A stretch of 64,000 bases of DNA, taken from Paraglaciecola sp. L1A13. GTDB taxonomy: Bacteria > Pseudomonadota > Gammaproteobacteria > Enterobacterales > Alteromonadaceae. A program made the translations under genes and the position numbers. The notes under the pieces were generated by a model. The model ran no database searches, was not told where the DNA came from, and was given only the letters and a program-made list of their open reading frames with translations. The stretch spans positions 4,836,001 to 4,900,000 of the forward strand of contig NZ_CP047024.1 of NCBI RefSeq assembly GCF_009796745.1, given 5' to 3'. Numbering within the stretch: the first letter of the stretch is position 1; every line of letters starts with the position of its first letter. Shown here piece by piece: positions 49,110 through 58,924 of the stretch.

Positions 49110-49670
49110 CTAGCCTATACGCGATAATTTCAGCAGCTTTCGTAAATCGGATAATATGTCGCGACTATGCAAAATAGCTTGCTGCTGCTCAACCTGAAGT
49201 GGATAACGCAAGATGACGTTATTCAAAGTATCAGCAATGAAAATAGCATTTGTCGGCTCACCTTTAAACACATTATTAACATTTTCCGCGTTAGTTTTTA
49301 ACAACTTAACCGAATTCTGCTGCTCTATTCTCTGCATAGCCAAGACATCACTATCAGGAGTACTGATAACCGTTGCACGTACCCTATCGTGCTCTTTGCC
49401 CAATGCAGCCCATATCTGTTCAACACTGTATAAGGCATTTTTACACTCAACGCTGCATTTAGTAGGCAGTACGTATAACAACTGCCATTTAGGCTCGGTG
49501 GTTTTGTCCTGTAAGGCGGTCATATCTAGCGTAGGGGTAAGCAATTGTCCCTTATTTGTTGATGCTTTATTAAACCAATTGTTATCTAAGGCAAGCTTGG
49601 CCAATGCCACCGGCAAAATAAAAACAACGGCGAGGGTAATTATCATGCGTTTATTACTGGTGTTCATCAT
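49110..49670 (-). CDS. SCO-like thioredoxin-fold assembly protein, histidine ligand missing
   Basis: 186 residues if started at 49670, where AAGAAGG lies 7 nt upstream; an ATG at 49703 lies deeper in the SURF1 gene. One N-terminal membrane segment, then a domain that lines up with the SCO protein of the same cluster: KWQLLYVLPTKCSVECKNAL holds a C-x3-C pair (Cys72, Cys76). Where SCO has [19 protein letters not shown], this one has GEPTNAIFIADTLNNVILR, with Pro139 instead of the copper-ligand His. Probably an oxidase-assembly factor, perhaps a thiol reductase rather than a copper donor. Confidence 0.65.
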   Translation of the reverse strand: MMNTSNKRMIITLAVVFILPVALAKLALDNNWFNKASTNKGQLLTPTLDMTALQDKTTEPKWQLLYVLPTKCSVECKNALYSVEQIWAALGKEHDRVRATVISTPDSDVLAMQRIEQQNSVKLLKTNAENVNNVFKGEPTNAIFIADTLNNVILRYPLQVEQQQAILHSRDILSDLRKLLKLSRIG

Positions 49671-50385
49671 TGGATACCTTCTTAAGTCGATTGCGAAGTG
49701 CAAAAAAATAAACTAAAAATGCGGCCACACCTAAGCCGAGCCATTGAATGGCATAGGCATAGTGCTTTTCTGGTGGCATGATTACTGGCTGCCACTTACG
49801 CACAAACTGTGGGTTGTCATTGACGGTCAGCGTAATGACAAAAGGAACGAGTTCTATCTGTAGCATCTGTTCTACAAAGTGGATATCTATTTGTTGTATG
49901 ACCTTAGGCCAAGTTGTTGTCAATGTTGCTGTTTCTGTAATAAGTGGGTTATTACTCGGCAGAACAACTCGCCCTCGCTCGCCAGCCAATAAATTAGGTA
50001 ACGTCACAGTAGGTAAATCCGAGCGGATTTGCTTTCCTGTTATCCATCCAAAGTTAACCAATACATTATGCCCGTCACTTTTAGCCACGGCTAAAACCTC
50101 GAAACCCGGACGCCCTTGATGTATACGATTATCAAGCAGCAATACCTGCTCTGGATTAAGCGTCGCGTTGATCGTGATCGGTAAATCTTGAATATCTCCT
50201 TTATACATTTTGATCTGTTCGAAAGAGAACGGTTCACGTGCTGATGCAGTCGCCATGCTTTCAATTCGCTGTGCTTTGTTCAGCCCTCTTTGAAGTTGCC
50301 AGTTAGCAAGAGCAAACATGATGACAACAGCACATAAAGTCACTAGGGTAGAAACTATAGGCAATCGCTTAAGGACGCTAAGCAT
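49654..50385 (-). CDS. SURF1 family cytochrome oxidase assembly protein
   Basis: 243 residues with the SURF1 layout: one membrane helix at each end (about 8-27 and 213-232) and a periplasmic domain between, with NWQLQRGLNKAQRI, LLDNRIHQGRPGFEVL and VLVNFGWI. It helps place haem A in subunit I. It overlaps the SCO-like gene by 17 nt and starts this lower half of the oxidase locus. Confidence 0.9.
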   Translation of the reverse strand: MLSVLKRLPIVSTLVTLCAVVIMFALANWQLQRGLNKAQRIESMATASAREPFSFEQIKMYKGDIQDLPITINATLNPEQVLLLDNRIHQGRPGFEVLAVAKSDGHNVLVNFGWITGKQIRSDLPTVTLPNLLAGERGRVVLPSNNPLITETATLTTTWPKVIQQIDIHFVEQMLQIELVPFVITLTVNDNPQFVRKWQPVIMPPEKHYAYAIQWLGLGVAAFLVYFFALRNRLKKVSNDEHQ

Positions 50386-50427
50386 GCTTAATCAACAATA
50401 GAAACATCAGCGAGAGGGAGAATAAAA

Positions 50428-50637
50428 GTGTTAATAAAGATAATCATCGGAATACTACTTATTGTTATGATCTTTAATTTGTTCAAAGCCATGGTGATAA
50501 TGCTTAAAGACGAACCTAAACAACCCAATATGAGTAAATATATTGGACGACGCGTCTTAACATCGGTAGCGATTGTAGTCCTGCTTCTTATCGCCATTGC
50601 TACGGGGCTTATCGAACCAAACCATCGTCCTTTCTAA
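50428..50637 (+). CDS. DUF2909 twin-transmembrane protein
   Basis: 69 residues with two hydrophobic helices (LIKIIIGILLIVMIFNLFKA, about 2-21, and VLTSVAIVVLLLIAIATGLI, about 44-63) around a short polar loop. DUF2909 genes are typically embedded in cytochrome oxidase loci. GTG start with GAGGGAG 7 nt upstream. It lies on the opposite strand to all neighbours, in the gap between the subunit III and SURF1 genes. Role unknown. Confidence 0.85.
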   Translation: MLIKIIIGILLIVMIFNLFKAMVIMLKDEPKQPNMSKYIGRRVLTSVAIVVLLLIAIATGLIEPNHRPF

Positions 50638-50658
50638 ACCCCTTCAATATCTATTTTT

Positions 50659-50689
50659 TCCCATTGGCATAAATATTAGGCCAATGGGA
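50659..50689. repeat. Stem-loop between DUF2909 and the subunit III gene
   Basis: A perfect 10-bp inverted repeat TCCCATTGGC/GCCAATGGGA with an 11-nt loop sits between two convergent genes. Neither strand has a following T-run (the T-run precedes it on the plus strand), so it may protect 3' ends or serve as a weak terminator for both. Confidence 0.5.
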
Positions 50690-50701
50690 TACCTAGCTCG
50701 G

Positions 50702-51583
50702 CTATAAAATATAGACAAAAAAGAACAACATCACCCAAACTACATCGACAAAATGCCAGTACCAACTAGCCGCTTGAAAGGCGAAATGGTGTTCAGGTGT
50801 AAAATGCCCCTTAAATATTCGCAATAACATGATGAATAAAATAATCGCACCTAAGGTTACATGTAATCCATGAAAGCCAGTAAGCAAAAAGAAGGTATTC
50901 CCATATACGCCGGACTGCAACGTTAGTCCCATTTCTTGGTAAGCGTGAATATACTCTTCAACTTGTAAAGACATGAATATAGCGCCTAACAACACGGTGA
51001 GACCCAACATCAGTTTTAGCCGACCACGTTTATTTTCTTCCAAAGCCACGTGTGCAAAATGGCATGTCACTGACGAGATTAGCAGAATCACAGTATTGAT
51101 AAGGGGTAATCCGTACCACCCCATGGCCTCAGTTTTAGTTCCACCAGGTGTTTCTACTAAAGGCCACATAGCCTGAAAAGCTGGCCAAAGCACTTCATTA
51201 GTTGCATCGTTATTAGACGAGCCACCTAGCCATGGAATGGCGATCATGCGGGCATAAAATAGAGCACCAAAAAAAGCACCGAAGAACATCACTTCTGAAA
51301 AAATAAACCAGGCCATACCTTGACGATACGAACGGCCCAATTGTGCACTGTATAGACCAGTCATGGATTCATGAATTTGATTTCTGAACCAGCCAAACAA
51401 CATAAAAATTAACGTAGCAAAGCCAGCTAATAATATATATCCACCGTAACCAGTTGTTCCTTTTGAATGTTCAATAACAAAATTTCCGGCTCCAACGGCA
51501 ATCAAAAATAGTGCCACAGCCCCCACAATTGGCCACGGGCTACTAGCTGGTACATAGTATTTTTCATAATTTGGCTGAGCCAT
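50702..51583 (-). CDS. ctaE: Cytochrome c oxidase subunit III
   Basis: 293 residues with seven helices; SPWPIVGAVALFL at the N-terminus, MAWFIFSEVMFFGAFFGALF (about 90-109), GFHGLHVTLG (about 233-242) and the C-terminal HFVDVVWVMLFFFVYIL are standard for CoxC. Its start overlaps the ctaG stop by one base. Confidence 0.96.
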   Translation of the reverse strand: MAQPNYEKYYVPASSPWPIVGAVALFLIAVGAGNFVIEHSKGTTGYGGYILLAGFATLIFMLFGWFRNQIHESMTGLYSAQLGRSYRQGMAWFIFSEVMFFGAFFGALFYARMIAIPWLGGSSNNDATNEVLWPAFQAMWPLVETPGGTKTEAMGWYGLPLINTVILLISSVTCHFAHVALEENKRGRLKLMLGLTVLLGAIFMSLQVEEYIHAYQEMGLTLQSGVYGNTFFLLTGFHGLHVTLGAIILFIMLLRIFKGHFTPEHHFAFQAASWYWHFVDVVWVMLFFFVYIL

Positions 51584-52197
51584 TATTCGTTCTCCTGTTC
51601 ACCGCTATTCATTGCAAGATCACCTGCCGTCGACGTGACGTCGTATAGAGTGTACTGCAACGTAAAATAGGTAATGTCTTGTGGTAATTGAGGGTCTACA
51701 TAAAACCGCATAGGCATGACCGCTGACTCACCTGCTTGCAAAACTTGCTGCTCAAAACAAAAACACTCTGTTTTATTGAGAAATAACGCAGCCATGCCCG
51801 GCGAAACTGATGGTACCGCTTGGCCAACGACTAAGTGCTGTGTAGGATTTTTAACTGTGAAATTCACCTCGTTCATTTGACCAGGATGCACTTTCACTTG
51901 CCGTGTTTGCGCTTCAAATTGCCATGCCATACCTGAGTTGGTACGTGTGATAAAGTCCACCGTTATGGTGCGTGACTCGTCAATCTCCATCACTTCATAG
52001 ATAGCCGCTGAGTTTGCGGTTTTACCGTTTAATCCAGTCAAATCACAAAACACATCGTAAAGTGGAACTAACGCAAAACCAAAACCAAACATTCCCAGAA
52101 CGACTACCAACAACTTACCCACCATCTTAGCATTGCTAGGCGGGTGACTATTGCTGGCGGCGTCAGGCGCTTGAGGTTGTTGCCTTTTGTCTGTCAT
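51583..52197 (-). CDS. ctaG: Cytochrome c oxidase assembly protein CtaG (Cox11)
   Basis: 204 residues, one N-terminal helix (about 26-46), then a periplasmic immunoglobulin-like domain. The copper-binding CFCF motif is present (KTECFCFEQQ, about 140-149). It delivers copper to the CuB site of subunit I. ATGA overlap with the small gene upstream. Confidence 0.95.
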   Translation of the reverse strand: MTDKRQQPQAPDAASNSHPPSNAKMVGKLLVVVLGMFGFGFALVPLYDVFCDLTGLNGKTANSAAIYEVMEIDESRTITVDFITRTNSGMAWQFEAQTRQVKVHPGQMNEVNFTVKNPTQHLVVGQAVPSVSPGMAALFLNKTECFCFEQQVLQAGESAVMPMRFYVDPQLPQDITYFTLQYTLYDVTSTAGDLAMNSGEQENE

Positions 52198-52421
52198 AAG
52201 GATTGCCAGAACATACCTGAGTAAGACTGAACTAACCCCTGCTGTGCGATCTCAGAATTATGCATTTTACCTTCTAGTGCAAAATACTCTGTGTCATTTA
52301 GCGGCATATACGCATCGTTTTGCAGACTATTACAAAAACCAAACGCTATAAAACCAAAGGCCAATGCTACAAACCGTTTAAGCAGTCTTTTTTTTGAAAA
52401 CCTCACTTCACTTAGCAACAT
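52194..52421 (-). CDS. Small single-helix protein in the oxidase operon, unknown function
   Basis: 75 residues from the ATG at 52421, which has AAGGAG 6 nt upstream; an ATG at 52439 is less well placed. One membrane helix (FVALAFGFIAFGFCNSL) after a basic N-terminus (KKRLLKR), then a short periplasmic tail. It lies between ctaD and ctaG with an ATGA overlap to ctaG, so it is part of the operon. I recognise no family; it could be a small accessory subunit or an assembly helper. Confidence 0.7.
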   Translation of the reverse strand: MLLSEVRFSKKRLLKRFVALAFGFIAFGFCNSLQNDAYMPLNDTEYFALEGKMHNSEIAQQGLVQSYSGMFWQSL

Positions 52422-52439
52422 AAAATTCTCCTTTACCAC

Positions 52440-54038
52440 TTACTTAATAACTGGCGGCGTTTCGAACGTATGATAAGGAGCTGGTGAAGGTATTTCCCAT
52501 TCTAGGCCTTCCGCTCCTTCCCAAACTTGGTCGCTCACAGGTTCACCTTGCTTACGGCAAGCTTTAATAATGATAACCAAGAAAATTAATTGCGATAAAC
52601 CGAATGCAAATCCGCCTAAGCTTATCCATTTATTGAAATCTGCAAATTGCAACGCGTAATCAGGGATCCGTCTTGGCATACCGGCTAAACCGACGAAGTG
52701 CATAGGGAAGAACAACACATTAACCGAAACTAATGAGCACCAAAAGTGCCATTTAGCCAACGGGATATCAAACATCTTTCCAGTCCATTTCGGTAACCAG
52801 TAGTAAACAGCGGCCATAATCGAAAATATAGCGCCGGTCACTAGCACATAATGAAAATGCGCAACCACAAAATAGGTATCATGATATTGGAAATCCACTG
52901 GGGTAATCGCCAACATCAGACCCGACAAACCGCCAATGGTGAACAGCACTATAAACGCTAACGCAAATAACATAGGCACTTCAAAGCTCAACGAGCCACG
53001 CCACATAGTTGCCACCCAGTTAAATATTTTTACGCCCGTTGGGACGGATATCAACATAGTCGCCAACATAAAGAACATTTCGGCAAATACAGGCATACCC
53101 GTCGTAAACATATGATGTGCCCAAACGATAAATGACAATAAGGCAATTGATGCGGTCGCATAAACCATTGAGGAATAACCAAACAGCCGCTTTCGAGAAA
53201 ATGTCGGAACTATCTGCGAAATAATACCAAATGCCGGCAAGATCATGATGTACACCTCGGGATGACCGAAGAACCAGAAAATATGCTGAAACATTACTGG
53301 ATCGCCACCACCTGCCGCATCGAAAAAACTGGTCCCAAAAAACTTATCTGTCAGCACCATGGTTACCGCGCCAGCTAAAACCGGCATCACTGCGATTAGT
53401 AAAAAGGCAGTGATCAGCCACGTCCATACAAAAAGTGGCATTTTCATCCACGTCATTCCGGGTGCTCGCATATTGAATATGGTAACGATGACGTTAATCG
53501 CACCCATAATCGACGAGATACCCATGATATGAACCGAAAATACAAATAGAGCAGTACTGTCACCACTATACGTCGTGGATAAAGGCGCGTAGAAAGTCCA
53601 ACCGAATGCAGGACCGCCGCCATCCATAAACAACGAAGACAAGAGAATTAAAAAGGCAAAAGGCAGGATCCAGAAACTCCAGTTATTCATGCGTGGTAAA
53701 GCCATATCAGGCGCACCAATCATCATGGGCACAAGCCAGTTAGCTAGACCTGTAAAAGCCGGCATAACCGCACCAAAAACCATAATCAAGCCATGTACAG
53801 TGGTCATTTGATTAAAAAAGTGTGGCTCGACTATTTGCAAACCCGGTTGAAATAACTCGGCGCGAATAACCATCGCCATGGCTCCACCGATTAAAAACAT
53901 GATGAACGCGAACCACAAATATAACGTACCAATATCTTTATGATTGGTAGTATATAACCAGCGCTTTATCCCTGAAGGTGGCGCATGATGTTCGTGATGG
54001 TCGTCGTCTTGATGAAGCGTTTCAGTAACTGTGCTCAT
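52440..54038 (-). CDS. ctaD: Cytochrome c oxidase subunit I
   Basis: 532 residues, twelve helices. Redox-centre motifs are plain: [11 protein letters not shown] (haem a ligand His), [18 protein letters not shown] (CuB His with the cross-linked Tyr), [11 protein letters not shown] (two CuB His) and VAHFHYVLV (haem a3 and haem a ligands). ATGA-type spacing is tight on both sides. This is the catalytic subunit of an aa3-type terminal oxidase. Confidence 0.98.
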   Translation of the reverse strand: MSTVTETLHQDDDHHEHHAPPSGIKRWLYTTNHKDIGTLYLWFAFIMFLIGGAMAMVIRAELFQPGLQIVEPHFFNQMTTVHGLIMVFGAVMPAFTGLANWLVPMMIGAPDMALPRMNNWSFWILPFAFLILLSSLFMDGGGPAFGWTFYAPLSTTYSGDSTALFVFSVHIMGISSIMGAINVIVTIFNMRAPGMTWMKMPLFVWTWLITAFLLIAVMPVLAGAVTMVLTDKFFGTSFFDAAGGGDPVMFQHIFWFFGHPEVYIMILPAFGIISQIVPTFSRKRLFGYSSMVYATASIALLSFIVWAHHMFTTGMPVFAEMFFMLATMLISVPTGVKIFNWVATMWRGSLSFEVPMLFALAFIVLFTIGGLSGLMLAITPVDFQYHDTYFVVAHFHYVLVTGAIFSIMAAVYYWLPKWTGKMFDIPLAKWHFWCSLVSVNVLFFPMHFVGLAGMPRRIPDYALQFADFNKWISLGGFAFGLSQLIFLVIIIKACRKQGEPVSDQVWEGAEGLEWEIPSPAPYHTFETPPVIK

Positions 54039-54048
54039 GATCGTCCCC

Positions 54049-55203
54049 CTATTGCCCGTTCAGAGCAGCATTAATATCTTTAGCCTGTACCAACTCATCT
54101 GTGTCATTACCCCAAGCGTTACGCTCAAATGTAATCACCGCTGCCAGTTCAGACATACTTAGCTGCTTAGCAAAGGCTGCCATGGCTGTGCCAGATTTAC
54201 CGTTTAATACGATGTCGATATGAGCTGCCATATCATTCAACGCGATATTACTGCCTTTTAACGCTGGGAATACGCCAGGTAACCCTTCGCCATTTGGCAT
54301 ATGGCACGCAGCACAATTAGCAGTGTAAATTTTCTGACCATTACTCATCAATTCGTCTTTACTCATATTCATTGCAAGTAATCGTTGTTCTTCCGCCTTG
54401 GCTTTCTCTTGAATGGCTTGTCTTTCACCTATCCATTTATCATATTCTGCGGGCTCTTTAGCAATGACCACCACAGGCATAAAACCATGGTCTTTACCGC
54501 ACAATTCAGCACATTGACCGCGATAGATACCAGGCTCGTTTACTTTCGTCCACGCGTCATTAATAAAACCGGGGTTAGCGTCTTGTTTAATAGCGAAGTC
54601 AGGCACCCACCAAGAATGTATGACGTCGTCTGAAGTAATCAAAAAGCGTACGCGCTTATCTGTCGGTATCACGAGGGGCTGATCGACCTCTAGAAGATAA
54701 TTAACGCCTTTGTCCAATTTGCCAGATATCTCGCCGGCTTGAGTTGCTAAACGAGAATAAAACTCAACGTCGTTATCCATGTATTTGTAATGCCACTTCC
54801 ATTGTGAGCCTGTCACTAGCACGGTGATATCAGGCTCACTGGCATCCTCCATAGCGATTAGCGTTTTCGCTGCAGGAACCGCCATAACAATTAAAATAAC
54901 AAAAGGGATAACGGTCCAAGCGATTTCGACTTTTACACTTTCGTGAAAGTTGGCTGGTTTTGCACCTCTGGATTTACGGTGAAATAAAATGGAATAAAAC
55001 ATCGCTCCAAAAACACCAACGGCGATAACCACACAAATAATAAACATCAACATATGCAAGTCATATACATCCGCACTGATGTCCGTGACACCTTTGCGCA
55101 TATTTAGTTGATATTGATCTAAGTCAGATACGGACTCTGCGAAAACAGTACCGCTTTGAAACGCGCTTAGCATTGCCATCACACTCAACGAAATTTTCTT
55201 CAC
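54049..55203 (-). CDS. ctaC: Cytochrome c oxidase subunit II fused to cytochrome c
   Basis: 384 residues, starting at GTG (GGGGG just upstream). Signal peptide, two membrane helices (about 50-72 and 95-115), then the cupredoxin domain with the full CuA set His196, Cys231, Glu233, Cys235, His239 and Met242. A C-terminal cytochrome c domain has CAACH at 297-301 and a later Met ligand. This caa3-like extra domain accepts electrons directly. First gene of the oxidase operon. Confidence 0.96.
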   Translation of the reverse strand: MKKISLSVMAMLSAFQSGTVFAESVSDLDQYQLNMRKGVTDISADVYDLHMLMFIICVVIAVGVFGAMFYSILFHRKSRGAKPANFHESVKVEIAWTVIPFVILIVMAVPAAKTLIAMEDASEPDITVLVTGSQWKWHYKYMDNDVEFYSRLATQAGEISGKLDKGVNYLLEVDQPLVIPTDKRVRFLITSDDVIHSWWVPDFAIKQDANPGFINDAWTKVNEPGIYRGQCAELCGKDHGFMPVVVIAKEPAEYDKWIGERQAIQEKAKAEEQRLLAMNMSKDELMSNGQKIYTANCAACHMPNGEGLPGVFPALKGSNIALNDMAAHIDIVLNGKSGTAMAAFAKQLSMSELAAVITFERNAWGNDTDELVQAKDINAALNGQ

Positions 55204-55585
55204 TCGACCCCCTGCTTGTCAAACGTTTGAAATAGTGGCGATAGCCAGCAAAATTTACGTCTTCATTTATTATTATAAGATTCAATACAAGTTAATAAAT
55301 GTTACCAACTTGTTAAGGATGCAACAAGCATTACCCAAAACAGGGGGAAGAGTCCAGCTATTTTGTTTATTTTATATTCAATTGGGTAAAATTTAATCAA
55401 TCAATCAGTATGTTACGTTTACATCTCAGTAACAAAAAAAATTGCAATAATAATCTAGATGAGGCTTGTTATAGAGTATAAATAGGGGGGGAAATGTTCA
55501 TTCAAAAATGCATTGGGGCTTCATTGCGAAACCCCAAACGTAATACATATTTATCAGAGTAAATCAGTACAAACTGTTTACCTGC
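55204..55585 (-). other. Intergenic region between the oxidase operon and lexA (382 bp)
   Basis: AT-rich. It must hold the promoter of ctaC and, near 55513-55537, a possible lexA terminator. No coding frame supported. Confidence 0.55.
55513..55537 (-). terminator. Possible terminator of lexA
   Basis: TTGGGG-TTC pairs with GAA-CCCCAA (one internal mismatch) around a 5-nt loop; minus-strand sequence then runs through a short T-rich stretch (gcatttttg). About 50 nt past the lexA stop. Confidence 0.5.
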
Positions 55586-56209
55586 TTACATCCAATCTGA
55601 ATTACGTATCACGCCCACAGCGATACCTTCAATATTGAAAGGTTGGGTTGCTAAGTCGACTTTAATGGGCTGAAATTCTTCGTTCTCAGCATGTAAGATT
55701 ACTTGGCGACCTTTGCGTTCAATGCGCTTCACCGTGACATCTTCATCAACACGTGCCACAACTACTTGACCGTTGTGAACGTCAGTAGTTTTATGTACAG
55801 CGAGTAAATCACCATCCAAAATACCAATGTCTTTCATGCTCATTCCACTAACACGTAGTAAAAAATCAGCACTAGGCTTGAATAAATTCGGATCGACTTT
55901 ATAGTGCATTTCAACATGCTCTTGAGCCAAAATCGGTTCGCCAGCAGCTACTCGCCCAATGAGAGGCAAACCTTGATTTTCTAATTGATCTTCTAATGGC
56001 TCAGTAAGTCTAATACCTCTGGAGGTACCCGGTAATATTTGAATGGCGCCTTTTCGTGCTAAAGCTTTTAAATGTTCTTCAGCGGCATTAGCAGATTTAA
56101 AACCAAGATGCCTCGCAATTTCCGCACGTGTAGGCGGCATTCCGGTATCGATCATAGTGGTTTTAATCAATTGCAAGACTTCTTCTTGCCTAAGAGTTAG
56201 TGGACGCAT
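55586..56209 (-). CDS. lexA: LexA repressor
   Basis: 207 residues (E. coli 202). N-terminal winged HTH ([20 protein letters not shown], about 27-46); self-cleavage bond Ala89-Gly90 (RVAAGEPI); catalytic Ser124 (SGMSMKDIG) and Lys161 (VTVKRI). All are shifted by exactly five from E. coli (84/85, 119, 156). Two perfect LexA boxes lie directly in front, so it represses itself. Divergent from plsB. Confidence 0.98.
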   Translation of the reverse strand: MRPLTLRQEEVLQLIKTTMIDTGMPPTRAEIARHLGFKSANAAEEHLKALARKGAIQILPGTSRGIRLTEPLEDQLENQGLPLIGRVAAGEPILAQEHVEMHYKVDPNLFKPSADFLLRVSGMSMKDIGILDGDLLAVHKTTDVHNGQVVVARVDEDVTVKRIERKGRQVILHAENEEFQPIKVDLATQPFNIEGIAVGVIRNSDWM

Positions 56210-56216
56210 ACACAGC

Positions 56217-56253
56217 CTGTTGTTTCATACAGTTTAACTGTGAGTATATACAG
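56217..56253 (-). promoter_or_regulatory. lexA: Tandem LexA boxes in front of lexA
   Basis: Read on the minus strand: CTGTATATACTCACAG (56238-56253) and CTGTATGAAACAACAG (56217-56232). Both are perfect CTGT-N8-ACAG sites; the first is identical to the box of E. coli lexA as I recall it. The nearer box ends 7 nt before the start codon, so it also covers the ribosome site. Confidence 0.93.
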
Positions 56254-56401
56254 TCGTTGCTAAATCTCAAATATTTATTGTTCACAGTCGTTTGAGGGGG
56301 AATTTATACAAGACCTCTGACCTGTAAACTGATCCTACGGGGTGGAAAAGCTGAATAACGTGGTATCCTATTGAGGTCTTTCACTATTTAGGTACCACTC
56401 T

Positions 56402-58837
56402 ATGGCATGGCTGCATACACTGCTGCTAACAATTATATCTGTTCCGCTTAAATGGCTCGTTAAGGTCAACAGCATCCCCACAGATATACAGACTGAACTT
56501 GGGATCGATACAGCTAAACCTATTATCTATTTATTACGCACGCACTCGGTCACCGACCAATTTGCTTTAAAGATGTCGACCAATTACTTGGGTTTGCCCA
56601 AACCAACTGATACGGTGAGTATTGGTGGCCAAGAATTACCCGCCTGTTTGTATTTACAACAACCTCGCTCGATCTTGACCCGTAAAGTTAAAATTACCAA
56701 AATCGCCGATGATGTCACTCGACTATTTCAAATTCACAGAGAACACCCCGAATTAGATTTGCAAATAGTACCCGTTTCAATATTTTGGGGTAGGGCGCCG
56801 GGCCGCAAACTATCAGGTTGGTCAGATATTATTGCCCACCAAGTCTCTCCCAATTGGCTGCGTAAATTCTTTATCGTTTTATTTTTAGGCCGTGATAATT
56901 TTGTGTGCTATAGCAAAGCTGTATCTTCACGCACCATGGCGGATTTAAAAGGCAGTGACGAAGAAATAGCCCATAAGCTGATTCGATTAGCCGGAACACA
57001 TTTTCATCGCCGCCGTCAAAACCTGATTGGTCCAACCTTATTAGAGCGCCAAGCACTTTATAACGCAGTTTTAGGTGCCGACTCTGTGCGTCAAGCGGTG
57101 AATGACGAAGCTCGCGGTAAAAAACAATCCAAACACCAAATTCAAGCTAAAGCCAAAAAATACGTTGACGAAATTGCTGCTGATTATCGTGAAGGCATCG
57201 TTAGGATCGGCGACCGCTTGCTAACTAAAATCTGGAATAAAGTTTATAACGGTATAGAAGTAAAACATGCCGACAAGGTTCGGGCGCTTGCTCAAAGTGG
57301 TCACGAAATTATCTATGTGCCTTGTCATCGCAGCCATATGGATTACTTACTGTTGACCTACGTTATATACCACGAAGGGCTAGTTACCCCTCATATTGCA
57401 GCGGGGATCAACCTTAATTTTTGGCCCATAGGCGGCATTTTACGTAAATGTGGTGCCTTTTTTCTACGCCGTAGTTTTGCAGGAAACAAACTTTACACCG
57501 CTGTATTCAGAGAATATTTAGAGTTGTTATTCAACAAAGGTTACTCGGTAAAATACTACCCTGAAGGAGGCCGAAGTCGCACAGGACGTTTACTGCCCCC
57601 CAAAACGGGCATGCTTGCCATGACACTCCAAGCCCTTGTTAAAGGAATTAACAGGCCGGTGAGCATAGTACCTGTTTATATAGGTTATGAGCACGTCATG
57701 GAAGTCTCAAGCTATTTAAAAGAACTAAAAGGCACAGATAAGAAGAAGGAATCATTTTTCCAGGTTTTTTCTGCGGTTCGTAAGCTCAAAAATTATGGTA
57801 ATGGTTTCCTAAACTTTGGTGAACCCATTAATCTCACAAACTTTTTAGACACCCAACAGCCTGATTGGCGTGACGCGCAAAACGTAGAAACAGACAAAAA
57901 GCCACGCTGGTTAACCCCAGTCGTAAATACGCTAGCGAATGATGTGATGGGCCGTATAAATCAAGCGGCTGCAGTCAGTGGTATGTCATTGTGCGCCATG
58001 TGTTTATTGTCAGCAAAGAAACACGCCATGGCACAAGATGAGTTAGAACGCGCGATTGATGATTATCTAGCATTACTCAAACTTGCCCCTTATAGTGAAT
58101 TATCTAGCGCGCCAGAAAGTAATGGCAAAGCGCTACTCGAAAGCACATTAAAACTCAATAAACTCGAAGTATCCGAAGACACTTTTGGCACCATTATTTC
58201 GCTTAAACGCAAGAATGCAGTAGCGTTAACCTATTATCGCAACAATATTCTTCATCTGTTCGCAATTCCGGGTTTAATCAGTGCCATCGTATTCGCTCAT
58301 AAAGGCTTAGCTAAAGATAAAGTGATTGCGCTGGTTGGGCAGCTTTATCCACTTCTGCAACGTGAATTATTTATCTATATGAATCATCAGCAAGCGATGG
58401 AATACACTGACCACATAATAAGTGCCATGCTTGAAACGGGCCTGTTGAAATCCCAAGAAAATGAAATCTTGCCACCAGCGGCTACCAGCAAAGCGTTTTA
58501 TTCGTTTTGGTTACTCAATCGCAGTATTCAAGAAACATTGCAACGCTACGCAGTTGTTCTGACGATCCTGAAAAAAGAGCAAACCATTAGTCGCGGTCGT
58601 TTAGAGAAAAAAAGTCGCGAATTTGCAGAACGCTTAGCCGCGCTGCATGGTATCAATTCACCAGAGTTTTTTGATAAGAACGTACTATCAACTTTTATTC
58701 ACGCGCTTAAAGACAATGCCTTAATTAATGCGTCCAGCGAAGGTCAGTTAGAGCACTCTGAAACGAGTGAAGCGTTATTGGCCACGGTAGAGAACTTGAT
58801 TTCTCCTGAAATCACTCAGCGTTTGCAGCAAATTTAG
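56402..58837 (+). CDS. plsB: Glycerol-3-phosphate acyltransferase PlsB
   Basis: 811 residues (E. coli 807). Acyltransferase motif HRSHMDYLLL (HX4D, about 308-317), GGILRKCGAFFLRRSF, and YYPEGGRSRTGRLLPPKTGM (about 384-403). Membrane-associated at both ends. It adds the first acyl chain to glycerol-3-phosphate. Divergent from lexA, the same neighbourhood as in E. coli, with dgkA missing. Confidence 0.97.
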   Translation: MAWLHTLLLTIISVPLKWLVKVNSIPTDIQTELGIDTAKPIIYLLRTHSVTDQFALKMSTNYLGLPKPTDTVSIGGQELPACLYLQQPRSILTRKVKITKIADDVTRLFQIHREHPELDLQIVPVSIFWGRAPGRKLSGWSDIIAHQVSPNWLRKFFIVLFLGRDNFVCYSKAVSSRTMADLKGSDEEIAHKLIRLAGTHFHRRRQNLIGPTLLERQALYNAVLGADSVRQAVNDEARGKKQSKHQIQAKAKKYVDEIAADYREGIVRIGDRLLTKIWNKVYNGIEVKHADKVRALAQSGHEIIYVPCHRSHMDYLLLTYVIYHEGLVTPHIAAGINLNFWPIGGILRKCGAFFLRRSFAGNKLYTAVFREYLELLFNKGYSVKYYPEGGRSRTGRLLPPKTGMLAMTLQALVKGINRPVSIVPVYIGYEHVMEVSSYLKELKGTDKKKESFFQVFSAVRKLKNYGNGFLNFGEPINLTNFLDTQQPDWRDAQNVETDKKPRWLTPVVNTLANDVMGRINQAAAVSGMSLCAMCLLSAKKHAMAQDELERAIDDYLALLKLAPYSELSSAPESNGKALLESTLKLNKLEVSEDTFGTIISLKRKNAVALTYYRNNILHLFAIPGLISAIVFAHKGLAKDKVIALVGQLYPLLQRELFIYMNHQQAMEYTDHIISAMLETGLLKSQENEILPPAATSKAFYSFWLLNRSIQETLQRYAVVLTILKKEQTISRGRLEKKSREFAERLAALHGINSPEFFDKNVLSTFIHALKDNALINASSEGQLEHSETSEALLATVENLISPEITQRLQQI

Positions 58838-58878
58838 CGATAGGTTGTTTAAAAATTAATTTGGCAGGCTAATTAATG

Positions 58879-58919
58879 AAAAAGATGTGTGGGTTTTTAC
58901 CAACCCATCACATCTTTTT
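58879..58919. terminator. Bidirectional terminator between plsB and ilvA
   Basis: AAAAAGATGTG-TGGGTT pairs with AACCCA-T-CACATCTTTTT (one bulged T) around a 6-nt loop, with A/T-runs on both sides. It sits between two convergent genes and can serve both. Confidence 0.9.
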
Positions 58920-58924
58920 AAGTT

